DNA from: Lentilactobacillus kribbianus
GTDB lineage: Bacteria > Bacillota > Bacilli > Lactobacillales > Lactobacillaceae
Reading direction: 5' to 3'
Length of the DNA: 64,000 nt
NCBI RefSeq assembly: GCF_013184075.1
Contig: NZ_JABEQQ010000002.1
Span: 372,001-436,000, forward strand
Part shown: positions 8,655-17,901 of the stretch, in pieces
Layout: each line of letters opens with the position of its first letter
Position numbering within the stretch: position 1 is the stretch's first letter
Translations under genes and position numbers: made by a program
The notes under the pieces: generated by a model
Database searches by the model: none
What the model was told of the DNA's origin: nothing
What the model saw: only the letters and a program-made list of their open reading frames with translations

Positions 8655-8683
8655 TTGATTGCAAAAGATGGTACACTTAATAA
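8655..8683 (+). promoter_or_regulatory. Possible promoter of the LysM gene
   Basis: TTGATT (8655-8660), 17-base spacer, TAATAA (8678-8683), lying between recQ and the LysM gene. A 9-base inverted repeat (8672-8680 and 8698-8706) overlaps the -10. The hexamers are imperfect, so this is tentative. Confidence 0.4.
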
Positions 8684-8706
8684 TGATTTATATGCTCTTA
8701 AGTGTA
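8672..8706. repeat. 9-base inverted repeat at the LysM gene promoter
   Basis: TACACTTAA at 8672-8680 and TTAAGTGTA at 8698-8706 are perfect inverted copies separated by 17 bases. The repeat ends 17 bases before the LysM start codon. It could be an operator or a leader hairpin; there is no T-run after it, so it is not a standard terminator. Confidence 0.55.
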
Positions 8707-8723
8707 GGGAGGCTATTAATTAA

Positions 8724-9440
8724 ATGGAACCAGATAATAAAAAGGATCAACCATGGAACCAAACTTTTTCCGAAAGTCGGGATGCTAACGGTAACCTTTC
8801 TCGTACTCAAATGAGAAAAGCAAACAAAAGCCATAATTTATTGACTGTCGGATTGATCGCAATTATTGCATTAATTGCAGTGGCTTCCATTGTCTATGGG
8901 TTGTCTAAGCAAAGTGCATTAGGTAAAGAGGAGTCTAAGGCTCAGGCATCTAGTAGTGTGAGAACTAGTAAGCAGGTTAAAGCTACCAGTTCTTCAAAAA
9001 AAAAATCTTCAGAGAAGTCAGCTACAGAATCATCTAAGAAGACAGATTCTACTGATGCAAGTAGTGAGAGTGTAGAGGACAAAACGAGTTCCACTAGTGA
9101 AAGCAGTAATAGCAATAGCAAGACTGATGATAGTAGTCAAAATAATAACTATGGTCAAAATGATGCTTCTAGCCAATCATCTACTACTAGTCAAAATACT
9201 GTTAACAACAGTAATACAGCTAATACTAATAATTCTAGTGCAACAAGTAACAGTGCTAGTTCAGCTACTTCTGCAACTGCCAGTTCTAGTACTGGTACTC
9301 ACTATGCCACTGTTGGTAAAGGACAAGGAATTTATCGAGTTGCGGTCAATAATGGAATGACCGTTTCTGAATTAATGGCGTTGAATGGTTTATCATCAGC
9401 GTCTGAACTTCATCCGGGTCAACAGTTAAAAGTGAAATAG
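8724..9440 (+). CDS. Membrane-anchored LysM-domain protein (YpbE-like)
   Basis: A 238-residue protein anchored by one transmembrane helix at about residues 40-60 (LTVGLIAIIALIAVASIVYGL). A long Ser/Thr/Asn-rich linker (about 70-190) follows, then a C-terminal LysM domain (about 192-237, YATVGKGQGIYRVAVNN...VSELMALNGL...LHPGQQLKVK). LysM binds peptidoglycan glycan strands, so the protein probably links membrane and cell wall. The position between recQ and cmk matches Bacillus ypbE and its lactobacillus counterparts. The repetitive linker produces a meaningless open frame in another register. Confidence 0.88.
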   Translation: MEPDNKKDQPWNQTFSESRDANGNLSRTQMRKANKSHNLLTVGLIAIIALIAVASIVYGLSKQSALGKEESKAQASSSVRTSKQVKATSSSKKKSSEKSATESSKKTDSTDASSESVEDKTSSTSESSNSNSKTDDSSQNNNYGQNDASSQSSTTSQNTVNNSNTANTNNSSATSNSASSATSATASSSTGTHYATVGKGQGIYRVAVNNGMTVSELMALNGLSSASELHPGQQLKVK

Positions 9441-9467
9441 TAATTTTATTTAAGGTAGGAAATGTAA

Positions 9468-10151
9468 ATGCATAAAAATGGACTTCAAGTAGCAATTGAT
9501 GGCCCAGCATCGGCTGGTAAAAGCACAGTAGCAAAGCTAGTAGCTACAAAATTTAACTATATTTACTGTGATACCGGAGCAATGTATCGGGCCATCACTT
9601 ATAAAGTATTACAAAATAAAGTTGATTTAGATGATGAAGCTGCAATTACTAAAATTGTGCAAAATTCAGTGATTTCATTTAAGCCAACTGAAAATGGTCA
9701 AAAAGTATTTATTGACGGTGAAGATATCACTGAGGCTATTCGTTCTGAAAAAGTAACTAATTCTGTTTCGGCAGTTTCGGCTATAGGTTCTGTTAGAAAG
9801 CAATTAAGTGATCAACAACAAGCTCTTGCTGCTAAGGGTGGTATTGTAATGGATGGAAGAGACATCGGTTCAACCGTATTGCCCAATGCTGAGGTTAAAA
9901 TATTTTTAATCGCTAGTGTCGATGAACGGGCAGAACGTCGCTATAAAGAAAACATAGCTAAAGGAATGGATACATCTCTAGAAGTCTTAAAACAAGAAAT
10001 TAGAGATAGAGACTATAAAGATTCTCATCGGGCATTATCACCGTTAGTAAAAGCCAAGGATGCCATTGAAGTTGATACAACTTCAATGACTATTAATGAG
10101 GTTGTTGAAAAAATTTCAACGATCATTGAAAAATATTTAACTAGTAATTAG
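9468..10151 (+). CDS. cmk: Cytidylate kinase
   Basis: Phosphorylates CMP and dCMP with ATP in pyrimidine nucleotide recycling. The 227-residue protein has the P-loop DGPASAGKSTVAK at residues 8-20, the YCDTGAMYRAITY substrate segment and the DGRDIGSTVLPNAEVKIFL region with the conserved GRDIG motif; RDYKDSHRALSPL follows. TAGGAAATG supplies the ribosome binding site before ATG. The cmk-rpsA order is conserved among bacteria. Confidence 0.96.
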   Translation: MHKNGLQVAIDGPASAGKSTVAKLVATKFNYIYCDTGAMYRAITYKVLQNKVDLDDEAAITKIVQNSVISFKPTENGQKVFIDGEDITEAIRSEKVTNSVSAVSAIGSVRKQLSDQQQALAAKGGIVMDGRDIGSTVLPNAEVKIFLIASVDERAERRYKENIAKGMDTSLEVLKQEIRDRDYKDSHRALSPLVKAKDAIEVDTTSMTINEVVEKISTIIEKYLTSN

Positions 10152-10169
10152 GCAATTAACTAGCATTAA

Positions 10170-10196
10170 TTGTCATTTTACGCTAAAATCTATAAT
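10170..10196 (+). promoter_or_regulatory. Promoter of rpsA
   Basis: TTGTCA (10170-10175) and a perfect TATAAT (10191-10196) separated by 15 bases, between cmk and rpsA. The spacer is shorter than ideal. The transcript would start about 20 bases before the ATG, just ahead of the AAGGAGG site. Confidence 0.6.
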
Positions 10197-10223
10197 AGAG
10201 TTGTTTCAAGGAGGAAATGTCGC

Positions 10224-11444
10224 ATGAGTGAACAAGATAGCAGTGAAAACAAAGACTTGCTTGATGCTTTAAATAGTGTGAGTGAGGTTAAGATCGGAGA
10301 CGTAGTTACTGGTGAAGTTTTGGCCATTGATGATAGTCAACAATTAATTGTTGGGATTGAAGGTACTGGTGTTGAAGGTGTTGTTCCACAACGTGAACTT
10401 TCATCTAACCAATCAGTAGATGATTTTAAGGCCGGAGATACATTGAGCCTCGTCGTTACTTCTAAGATTGGTAACGATAAAGAAGGCGGTAGCTATTTGC
10501 TATCTTCACGTCGATTAGAAGCACGCAAAGTTTGGGATGAATTAGCACAAAAAGCTGAAAATAAAGAAACTATCAAAGTACCTGTTACCCAAGTGGTTAA
10601 AGGTGGTTTAGTAGTTGATGCTGGTGTTCGTGGATTTATTCCTGCTTCAATGATTTCAGATCGTTTCGTTGAAGATTTAAATCAATTTAAGGGTCAAGAA
10701 CTCGAAGTTGAAATTATCGAAATTGATCCAGCTTCAAATCGTCTTATTCTTTCACACAAAGCCATTGTGCAAGAAGAAAAGGCAGCTAATAAAGCAAAAT
10801 TAATGGAAACTATTAAAGACGGCGACGTTATGGAAGGTACTGTCGCACGTTTAACTAACTTTGGTGCTTTCGTAGACCTTGGTGGTGTTGATGGATTGGT
10901 TCATGTTTCTGAAATTTCATATGAACGAGTTAACAAACCTTCTGATGTATTGAAAGCGGGACAAAAAGTTACTGTTAAAGTACTTTCAGTTGATTTTGAC
11001 CGTGATCGTATTTCACTTTCAATTAAGCAAACATTGCCAGAACCATGGGATGGTATTGAAGATAAAGCCCCTGCAGGAGCCGTTCTTGAAGGTACTGTAA
11101 AGCGTCTTACTGACTTTGGTGCTTTTGTTGAAGTCTTCCCTGGTGTTGAAGGACTTGTTCATATTTCACAAATTGCCCATGAACATATTGCCACTCCAGC
11201 TGATAAGTTGACCACTGGTGAAAAAGTTCAAGTTAAGGTATTAAGTGTTGATCCAGAACGTCGTCGTTTAGCTCTTTCTATCAAGGCATTGTTACCTGAA
11301 CCAGAAGGTGCCAAGAAACAAGACAACAAGCGAGAATCAGCTCCTGTTTCAGATAATTCAATTCAGAATGCTCCTGAAGAAGAAACTGGTTTTACTTTAG
11401 GCGATATTATTGGAAAAGATCTTAACGATTCTGACCAAAACTAG
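10224..11444 (+). CDS. rpsA: 30S ribosomal protein S1 homologue
   Basis: A 406-residue protein with four S1 OB-fold repeats (about residues 20-90, 105-170, 190-260 and 275-345). The third and fourth show the strong S1 pattern GAFVDLGGVDGLVHVSEIS and GAFVEVFPGVEGLVHISQIA. An acidic tail of about 55 residues follows. Firmicute S1-like proteins are shorter than the six-repeat E. coli S1, and their role in translation initiation is less clear. ATG at 10224 is selected because AAGGAGG at 10208-10214 is well placed; an earlier in-frame codon near 10170 overlaps the promoter. Confidence 0.93.
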   Translation: MSEQDSSENKDLLDALNSVSEVKIGDVVTGEVLAIDDSQQLIVGIEGTGVEGVVPQRELSSNQSVDDFKAGDTLSLVVTSKIGNDKEGGSYLLSSRRLEARKVWDELAQKAENKETIKVPVTQVVKGGLVVDAGVRGFIPASMISDRFVEDLNQFKGQELEVEIIEIDPASNRLILSHKAIVQEEKAANKAKLMETIKDGDVMEGTVARLTNFGAFVDLGGVDGLVHVSEISYERVNKPSDVLKAGQKVTVKVLSVDFDRDRISLSIKQTLPEPWDGIEDKAPAGAVLEGTVKRLTDFGAFVEVFPGVEGLVHISQIAHEHIATPADKLTTGEKVQVKVLSVDPERRRLALSIKALLPEPEGAKKQDNKRESAPVSDNSIQNAPEEETGFTLGDIIGKDLNDSDQN

Positions 11445-11462
11445 GTTAACAAACTTTAAAAG

Positions 11463-11495
11463 AGATTATCCTTGTTGAAGGGATAATCTTTTTTT
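11463..11495 (+). terminator. Terminator after rpsA
   Basis: Perfect 9-base stem AGATTATCC/GGATAATCT around a 9-base loop, followed by seven T. It separates rpsA from der. Confidence 0.88.
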
Positions 11496-11532
11496 CATAA
11501 AAATGAAATGAATTGAAAAGGAAGTGATAATT

Positions 11533-12840
11533 ATGACACTACCAATAGTTGCTATTATCGGTCGTCCTAACGTCGGTAAATCAACGATTTTTAATCGAAT
11601 TGCTGGAGATCGAATTTCTATTGTTGAAGACACTCCTGGTGTAACCAGAGATCGAATTTATGCCCACGGGGAATGGTTGGGTCGTGAATTCGCCATGATT
11701 GATACTGGTGGAATCGAAATTAGTGATGCTCCGTTTGTTGAACAAATTAAGAGTCAAGCCGAAATTGCGATTGATGAAGCTGACGTAATTATTTTTATTG
11801 TTAGTGGTAAAGAAGGCTTAACTAGCGATGACGAACAAGTGGCCAAAATCTTGTATCGTTCTGATAAACCAGTTGTATTAGCGGTGAATAAAGTTGATAA
11901 TCCAGAAAAGCGTGAAGATATTTACGATTTTTATGCATTGGGCTTTGGTGAACCATATCCCATTTCTGGAGTTCACGGATTAGGATTAGGTGATTTACTA
12001 GATCAAGTTATTAGTCATTTCAGTGAAAAAACTGATGATGAAGATGATCAAAGTATTAAATTCAGTTTAATTGGTCGTCCTAACGTCGGTAAATCATCAT
12101 TGGTTAATGCTATTTTAGGGGAGCAACGAGTTATTGTATCAGATATTGCTGGTACTACTCGTGATGCCATTAATACGCACTTTACAACTGACGATACTGA
12201 TTTCACTATGATTGATACTGCCGGTATTCGAAAACGCGGTAAGGTTTATGAAAATACTGAACGTTACAGTGTAATGCGTGCAATGAAGGCAATTGATGAA
12301 AGTGATGTGGTCCTCTTTGTGATTAATGCCGAAGAAGGCTTACGGGAACAAGATAAAAAGGTTGCGGGATACGCCCATGAGGCTGGTCGAGCAATTATCA
12401 TTGTTGTTAATAAATGGGATACCTTGAAAAAGGACAATCATACTCAAAAAGATTTTGAAACTTTAATTAGAAACGAATTTCAGTATTTGAGCTATGCTCC
12501 TATTATCTTTGTATCCGCTAAAACTAAACAACGAATTGAAAAACTACCTGATTTAATTAAACAAGTTAACATTAATCATAAGCGTCGGGTTCAGTCATCG
12601 GCTTTAAATGATGTTATTATGGATGCGGTAGCTATTCATCCGACCCCAACAGTTAGTGGAAAACGACTACGAATTTACTATGCTACTCAAGTAGCAGTTG
12701 GACCACCAACCTTTGTTGTTTTCGTTAATGATCCCGAATTGATGCATTTTTCATATGCTCGCTTTTTGGAAAATCAAATTAGAGATCATTTTGATTTCAG
12801 TGGAACTCCGATTAGATTAATTAAACGAAATAGAAAATAA
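11533..12840 (+). CDS. der: Ribosome biogenesis GTPase Der (EngA)
   Basis: Der has two tandem GTPase domains and a KH-like domain and assists 50S subunit maturation. In the 435 residues the first G domain shows [17 protein letters not shown] and NKVD. The second shows [23 protein letters not shown] and NKWD. The C-terminal KH-like part covers about residues 350-435. ATG at 11533 is chosen because AAGGAAG at 11518-11524 is correctly spaced; the in-frame GTG at 11524 overlaps that site. The two identical 17-base stretches coding for GRPNVGK are coding repeats. Confidence 0.96.
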   Translation: MTLPIVAIIGRPNVGKSTIFNRIAGDRISIVEDTPGVTRDRIYAHGEWLGREFAMIDTGGIEISDAPFVEQIKSQAEIAIDEADVIIFIVSGKEGLTSDDEQVAKILYRSDKPVVLAVNKVDNPEKREDIYDFYALGFGEPYPISGVHGLGLGDLLDQVISHFSEKTDDEDDQSIKFSLIGRPNVGKSSLVNAILGEQRVIVSDIAGTTRDAINTHFTTDDTDFTMIDTAGIRKRGKVYENTERYSVMRAMKAIDESDVVLFVINAEEGLREQDKKVAGYAHEAGRAIIIVVNKWDTLKKDNHTQKDFETLIRNEFQYLSYAPIIFVSAKTKQRIEKLPDLIKQVNINHKRRVQSSALNDVIMDAVAIHPTPTVSGKRLRIYYATQVAVGPPTFVVFVNDPELMHFSYARFLENQIRDHFDFSGTPIRLIKRNRK

Positions 12841-12888
12841 AAATTGGTAAAACTATCAACTAGACAACTATAATTAAGGTAAAAAACA

Positions 12889-12917
12889 TTGCAATGACGC
12901 GGTTCTTGTGCTATCTT
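12889..12917 (+). promoter_or_regulatory. Promoter of hup
   Basis: TTGCAA (12889-12894), exactly 17 bases, TATCTT (12912-12917), with TG one base before the -10 (extended -10). It lies about 100 bases upstream of the start codon, so the hup mRNA has a long untranslated leader. Confidence 0.75.
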
Positions 12918-13017
12918 TGAAAAAGAAAAGGTACTTGATTAGTATTTTTTTCTAAAATTATGGTTTTGTTTAATTCCGTAGTTTTACATACCTATTTGTT
13001 GAGGAGGTGAATTACTC

Positions 13018-13293
13018 ATGGCAAACAAAGCAGAATTAGTTAGTGATGTTGCATCAGCAACTGGTTTGACTAAAAAAGATGCTACTGCTGCCGTTGATGC
13101 TGTATTTGAATCAATCCAAGCTAGCTTAGCTAAGGGTGAAAAAGTACAATTGATCGGTTTCGGTAACTTCGAAGTACGTCAACGTGCCGCTCGTAAGGGT
13201 CGCAACCCACAAACAGGTCAAGAAATTCAAATTCCTGCAAGCAAAGTACCAGCATTTAAGCCTGGTAAAGCTTTGAAGGATGCTGTTAAATAG
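13018..13293 (+). CDS. hup: DNA-binding protein HU
   Basis: HU is the abundant dimeric histone-like protein that bends and compacts DNA. The 91-residue sequence shows the helical N-terminus ([22 protein letters not shown]) and the DNA-binding arm ([24 protein letters not shown]), with the arm-tip Pro. The ribosome binding site GAGGAGGTGA is nearly ideal. The codons are the preferred ones (AAC, GGT, CGT), consistent with very high expression. Monocistronic: own promoter upstream, terminator downstream. Confidence 0.98.
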   Translation: MANKAELVSDVASATGLTKKDATAAVDAVFESIQASLAKGEKVQLIGFGNFEVRQRAARKGRNPQTGQEIQIPASKVPAFKPGKALKDAVK

Positions 13294-13307
13294 TATTCAT
13301 CTGTTTA

Positions 13308-13339
13308 AGCCAGAACGGCATTTGTCGCCTGGCTTTTTT
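13308..13339 (+). terminator. Terminator after hup
   Basis: AGCCAG (13308-13313) pairs with CTGGCT (13329-13334), followed by six T. It lies 15 bases after the hup stop. Confidence 0.85.
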
Positions 13340-13371
13340 ATTTTGGTTGAACAACACAATGAGGTGATTTT

Positions 13372-14637
13372 ATGAGCTATTCAGAAACAGCACTAGATCA
13401 ATTAGAATCAGGTCAACTAGATGATTTTCAAAAATCTTTTCAGTTAGCATTAAAAAATGATACCGATGATTTATTGTTTTCCTTAGCAGAAGAATTGTAT
13501 TCATTAGGATTTACGGAAAATGCTAAAGAAATCTATCAACAATTATTAGGTAAGTATCCTGATGAAGGAGAAATTAAAATTCATTTGGCCGAACTGGCAA
13601 TTGATGATGAAGACGATGAACTAGCACTGGATTATTTATCTCAAATTAATCGAGATGACCCAGTCTACGTTCAATCACTGTTGGTAGCGGCTGATCTTTA
13701 TCAAACTCAAGAATTATTTGAGATTAGTGAACAAAAATTATTAATGGCTCGTCAATTGGCACCAGATGAAGATATTATTAGTTTTGCTCTAGCCGAATTT
13801 TATTTTTCTACCAGAAACTTTAACAAAGCCGTTAATCTCTATTTAAGCTTGATTAAGCGAGGCAATTTAGCGATGGCTAATGTTAACTTAGTTGATCGTT
13901 TAGGGGTCTCATATGCTGAAACAGGCCACTTTGAACAAGCCTTAGGTTACTTACAACAAATTAAACCAGTGGATTTAACTCCAGATACTCGATTTGAGTT
14001 AGCTTTTACTTATTTCAATCTAAAAGATTACGAAGCAGCAATCAAAGAATTCGAGGAATTACGTGATACTGATCCTCAGTATGCTACTTTATATTCCTAT
14101 TTATCGGATGCTTATGTTCAAAAAAATGAAAACAGTCAAGCTCTTAAAACTATCCAAGAAGGTCTTAGTGTGGATCAGTATAATGAACAACTTTGGCTAA
14201 AGGCTGCCAATATTGCTCAAATGGTGGGTGAAGATGATTTGACTTTAAATTATTTAAAACAAGGACTAGCTGTTGATCCAGATAACTTGGCTATTATTAC
14301 CAGACTGTCAGCCTGGTATATCAAACATGAAGACTTTAGTGATGTAATTGAGTTGCTAGAACCAATGCAAGAAACAGATCAATTTGATGCTATGTTGGCG
14401 TGGAACTTAGCAACAGCCAATAATTCATTAGGGAATGGGAAAGCAGCTAAGCATAATTATGAAATTGCTGAAAGAGAGTTACAAGATAATGCTGATTTTC
14501 TTAAAGAAGCGGGATTGTTTTTCCGGACCACTGGCGATCATGAACAGGCCACACAACTATTTACCAATTACTTAAAACTGGTACCTGGTGATGCAGAAAT
14601 TACTGAACTACTAGATGAAGAACTTTACAATGAATAA
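13372..14637 (+). CDS. Tetratricopeptide repeat protein
   Basis: A 421-residue, largely helical acidic protein made of repeated TPR-like units (for example LAEELYSLGFTENAKEIYQQLLGKYP, LADLYQTQELFEISEQKLLMARQLAP-type pairs, and YLSDAYVQKNENSQALKTIQEGL). It has no signal peptide or membrane helix, so it is probably a cytoplasmic scaffold. The gene after hup in many lactobacilli encodes such a TPR protein. The partner proteins are unknown. GAGGTGATTTT precedes ATG. Confidence 0.88.
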   Translation: MSYSETALDQLESGQLDDFQKSFQLALKNDTDDLLFSLAEELYSLGFTENAKEIYQQLLGKYPDEGEIKIHLAELAIDDEDDELALDYLSQINRDDPVYVQSLLVAADLYQTQELFEISEQKLLMARQLAPDEDIISFALAEFYFSTRNFNKAVNLYLSLIKRGNLAMANVNLVDRLGVSYAETGHFEQALGYLQQIKPVDLTPDTRFELAFTYFNLKDYEAAIKEFEELRDTDPQYATLYSYLSDAYVQKNENSQALKTIQEGLSVDQYNEQLWLKAANIAQMVGEDDLTLNYLKQGLAVDPDNLAIITRLSAWYIKHEDFSDVIELLEPMQETDQFDAMLAWNLATANNSLGNGKAAKHNYEIAERELQDNADFLKEAGLFFRTTGDHEQATQLFTNYLKLVPGDAEITELLDEELYNE

Positions 14638-14643
14638 TTATTA

Positions 14644-14677
14644 AATCTTTGGCAAGTATTTAAGCCAAGGATTTTTT
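14644..14677 (+). terminator. Terminator after the TPR gene
   Basis: AATCTTTGGC pairs with GCCAAGGATT (one G-T pair) around a 10-base loop and is followed by a T-run. It ends the hup-distal unit before cca. Confidence 0.82.
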
Positions 14678-14709
14678 ATTTGTCCTCACAGGGATTATAA
14701 CGACCGCTT

Positions 14710-14736
14710 TTGTCAGTCAATATTATCTGTTATCAT
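14710..14736 (+). promoter_or_regulatory. Promoter of the cca operon
   Basis: TTGTCA (14710-14715) and TATCAT (14731-14736) with a 15-base spacer. TG stands one base before the -10, giving an extended -10 element. The cca start codon follows 35 bases later. Confidence 0.5.
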
Positions 14737-14770
14737 AAATCATAGACACATTTAACGAGGAGGAGAGACC

Positions 14771-15976
14771 ATGAAATTAACGAATTTACCAGAACAATTT
14801 AAACTGGCTCTTCCAATAATTGAAACGATACGAGCCGCTGGTTATGAAGCTTATTTTGTTGGAGGATCAGTGCGCGATACTATTTTGGAAAAACCAATTC
14901 ATGATGTAGACATTGCCTCTAGTGCTTATCCAGCAGAAGTTAAGGAAATTTTTAATCGAACGGTAGATACGGGCATTGAACATGGTACAGTGATGGTATT
15001 AGATCATGGAACTGGCTATGAAGTAACAACTTTTAGAACTGAATCTGGTTATCAAGATTATCGTCGTCCTGATAAAGTAGTTTTTGTCCGCTCGTTAAAA
15101 GATGATTTAAAACGTCGTGATTTTACAATTAATGCTTTGGCAATGGACGATCATGGCGATATTACGGATTTATTTGGCGGATTAACTGATTTAACCAATA
15201 AAGTTATTAAGGCCGTTGGTGATCCTAACGAACGCTTTCATGAAGATGCATTACGTATGATGAGAGCCGTTCGTTTTAGCAGTCAATTAAACTTTTCAAT
15301 TGAAACTAATACCAAATTGGCAATTAAAGATCACGCTCAATTACTAGAAAAAATTGCGTTAGAACGAATCCATGAAGAGTTTATTAAGTTAATGCTAGGT
15401 CAAGCGGCAGCAAATGGTTTGGCTCAGCTAATAGAAACTAATTTATTCCAGTATTTACCAGGGTTATCCGATAGTGCCACTGTGTTATCGCAACTATCTC
15501 AAAATGATATTGCATTAAATAATGAAGCTCAGGTTTGGAGCTTGTTAGCAATTACAATTGGAATTAACGATCAGCAAGTTGCTAAGTGGTTAAGACGGTG
15601 GAAAACTTCTAATAAGATAATTAATGATGTAGAAGTCACGGTTAAATTATTAAATAAAATCCAATCGGCTACGGTTTGGGATATTTATCAAGCGGGTACA
15701 ATCGGAGTAGAAAATGCGATTGCAGTAGCAAATATCACTCAACCCAAGCGAGACTTTGAACAGTTAAGGCAGAAATTACATCAATTACCAATTACTAATA
15801 AGAAAGATTTAGTAGTAACTGGCAAAGATTTGATGGAACAAAAAGTTGTAACTCCTGGACCACAACTTGGTAATTTACTGACCTTTTTAGAACAACAAGT
15901 AGTTAATGGACAAATACCCAATCAACAAGAAGCATTAATTAATGCTAGTAAAGAATATATGGAGATAAATAACTAA
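14771..15976 (+). CDS. cca: CCA-adding tRNA nucleotidyltransferase
   Basis: Class II nucleotidyltransferase that builds or repairs the 3' CCA end of tRNAs, 401 residues. The catalytic head has FVGGSVRDTILEKPIHDVDIA, with the metal-binding DVD pair. The RRDFTINALAM nucleotide-selection motif follows, then the DPNERFHEDALRMMRAVRF neck segment. The C-terminal body and tail are helical as expected. The stop overlaps the ATG of the next gene by one base, so the two form an operon. AACGAGGAGGAGA provides the ribosome binding site. Confidence 0.95.
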   Translation: MKLTNLPEQFKLALPIIETIRAAGYEAYFVGGSVRDTILEKPIHDVDIASSAYPAEVKEIFNRTVDTGIEHGTVMVLDHGTGYEVTTFRTESGYQDYRRPDKVVFVRSLKDDLKRRDFTINALAMDDHGDITDLFGGLTDLTNKVIKAVGDPNERFHEDALRMMRAVRFSSQLNFSIETNTKLAIKDHAQLLEKIALERIHEEFIKLMLGQAAANGLAQLIETNLFQYLPGLSDSATVLSQLSQNDIALNNEAQVWSLLAITIGINDQQVAKWLRRWKTSNKIINDVEVTVKLLNKIQSATVWDIYQAGTIGVENAIAVANITQPKRDFEQLRQKLHQLPITNKKDLVVTGKDLMEQKVVTPGPQLGNLLTFLEQQVVNGQIPNQQEALINASKEYMEINN

Positions 15977-17883
15977 TGCAAACAATGCGAGTAGAAGATC
16001 TTACTAAGACTTATGGTGAAAAAATACTTTTTAACAAGTTAAATTTCATTATTAATGAACAAGATCGAATTGGGTTGATTGGAACCAATGGAACGGGAAA
16101 ATCATCATTGCTTAATGCATTGATGGGTACCGATCATGATTTTACGGGAACAATTACTACTTCAAATTCGTATACAATTGCTTACTTAAAACAAGATCCA
16201 GAATTACCAGCCGATATGACTATCATGGAAGCAGTATTTTCTGGATCCCAAGCAATTTATCAAGTAATTCGAGAGTATGAAAATGCCCTAAATAATTATT
16301 CTAATCGACCAGAAAACGAAAAATGGCAAAAACGGTATGAAAATGCTGAGGCCAAAATGAACGAATTTGATGCATGGAACGTTCAAAATAATGTTAAAAC
16401 TATCCTAACTCAGTTAAAGATTTATGATTATGAACAGAAAATAAAAGACTTATCTGGGGGACAACGTCGGCGAGTCGGGTTAGCCCAAGTGTTAATTCAA
16501 TCACCAGATTTATTATTATTAGATGAACCCACTAACCATTTGGATTTTGATTCTATTGCATGGCTAGAAAAATACTTGGCCGCTTATAAAGGAGCTATTT
16601 TATTAGTAACACATGATCGTTACTTCTTGGACCGAGTCGCTAACCAGATTTGGGAATTATCGTTTGGCAATCTTTATCAGTACCAAGGTAATTATCAAGA
16701 ATATGTTCGTTTAAAGGCTGAACGGGTTGAAGGTGAAGTGGCCGCCGAACACAAACGGCAACAACTATATAAAACAGAATTAGATTGGATGAAAGCTGGA
16801 GCTAAGGCACGTTCCACTAAACAACAAGCACGTATTAATCGATTTAATGAACTAAAAGAAAATGTCAATACCTTGCAAACTGAAGAAACCGTGGATATCA
16901 ATTTAGGGCAACAACGATTAGGTAAACAGGTTTTTGAAATTGAAGATGGTAATTTAACCATTGAAAATAAAGTTATTCTTAAAGATTTTAATACCCTTAT
17001 TCAAGGTGGCGAACGCATCGGTATTAGTGGTGAAAATGGTGCTGGTAAATCTAGTTTATTAAATGTTTTAGCCGAACGTCTAAATTTAGATAGTGGTATT
17101 TTAAAAGTGGGCGAGACGGTTAAAATTGGGTACTACACTCAACAAATTGAACCCATCCCAGAAGATAAACGAGTCATTAATTATTTATCAGAAATAGGAC
17201 AACAAGTAGTTAATAAGGATGGCGAAAAAATTAGCGTTGCCGAACTGTTAGAACAATTCCTGTTTCCAAAATTTATGCACGGTACTTTAATTCGTAAATT
17301 ATCAGGTGGCGAAAAACGACGACTATATTTATTAAAGCTCTTAATGGAGCAGCCCAATGTTTTGTTGCTTGATGAACCAACTAACGACTTAGATATTGCA
17401 ACATTAACCGTTTTAGAAAATTACGTTCAACAATTTCAAGGAACGGTTATTACCGTTTCTCATGATCGTTATTTCTTAGATAAAGTAGCGGATCGTTTAC
17501 TATTCTTTAAAGGAAATGGGGTTATCGAGGAACAACGTGGACTATTTACTGAATTCTTAAATCAATTAAATACGGCAACTAAGCAGGCCAAGGTAAACGA
17601 AAAAAATGCCAATAACCATTCTGTTACTAAGAGCAGTAAAAAAGAACCAGTTGCTAAAAAAATTAAAACGAAGCTAACCTATGCGGAACAAATGGAATGG
17701 GATCATTTAGAAGATGATATCGATAAACTCGAGAATCAAAAAGTCGCTATCGATGATCAAATGTTAGAAAACAGTGCTAATTATGATAAATTAGCTGACT
17801 TGCAAACGCAAAAAGATCAATTAGATCAACAAATCAATCAAAAGATGGAACGCTGGGAATATTTGAGTCAGTACGTAGACTAG
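15976..17883 (+). CDS. ABC-F family ATPase (YfmR/Uup type)
   Basis: A 635-residue soluble protein with two ABC domains in one chain and no membrane segment. It belongs to the ABC-F group that acts on the ribosome (translation factors or resistance proteins). First cassette: GTNGTGKSSLL, LSGGQRRRVGLA, LLLLDEPTNHLDF. Second: GENGAGKSSLL, LSGGEKRRLYLL, VLLLDEPTNDLD. The inter-domain linker contains KARSTKQQARINRF, typical of the P-site tRNA-interacting motif. Residues 560-632 form a charged coiled coil as in Uup and YfmR. This housekeeping subtype is not a recognised antibiotic resistance ABC-F. Confidence 0.9.
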   Translation: MQTMRVEDLTKTYGEKILFNKLNFIINEQDRIGLIGTNGTGKSSLLNALMGTDHDFTGTITTSNSYTIAYLKQDPELPADMTIMEAVFSGSQAIYQVIREYENALNNYSNRPENEKWQKRYENAEAKMNEFDAWNVQNNVKTILTQLKIYDYEQKIKDLSGGQRRRVGLAQVLIQSPDLLLLDEPTNHLDFDSIAWLEKYLAAYKGAILLVTHDRYFLDRVANQIWELSFGNLYQYQGNYQEYVRLKAERVEGEVAAEHKRQQLYKTELDWMKAGAKARSTKQQARINRFNELKENVNTLQTEETVDINLGQQRLGKQVFEIEDGNLTIENKVILKDFNTLIQGGERIGISGENGAGKSSLLNVLAERLNLDSGILKVGETVKIGYYTQQIEPIPEDKRVINYLSEIGQQVVNKDGEKISVAELLEQFLFPKFMHGTLIRKLSGGEKRRLYLLKLLMEQPNVLLLDEPTNDLDIATLTVLENYVQQFQGTVITVSHDRYFLDKVADRLLFFKGNGVIEEQRGLFTEFLNQLNTATKQAKVNEKNANNHSVTKSSKKEPVAKKIKTKLTYAEQMEWDHLEDDIDKLENQKVAIDDQMLENSANYDKLADLQTQKDQLDQQINQKMERWEYLSQYVD

Positions 17884-17901
17884 TGGGAAAGGTAAATTAA
17901 A

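Noticed and set aside
9097-9360. Open frame of 87 codons within the LysM gene.
   Set aside because: It is a register shift of the Ser/Asn-rich linker codons, with no ribosome binding site of its own.
15976-17883. Antibiotic resistance function for the ABC-F gene.
   Set aside because: Its long C-terminal coiled coil and operon with cca fit a housekeeping YfmR/Uup-type factor.
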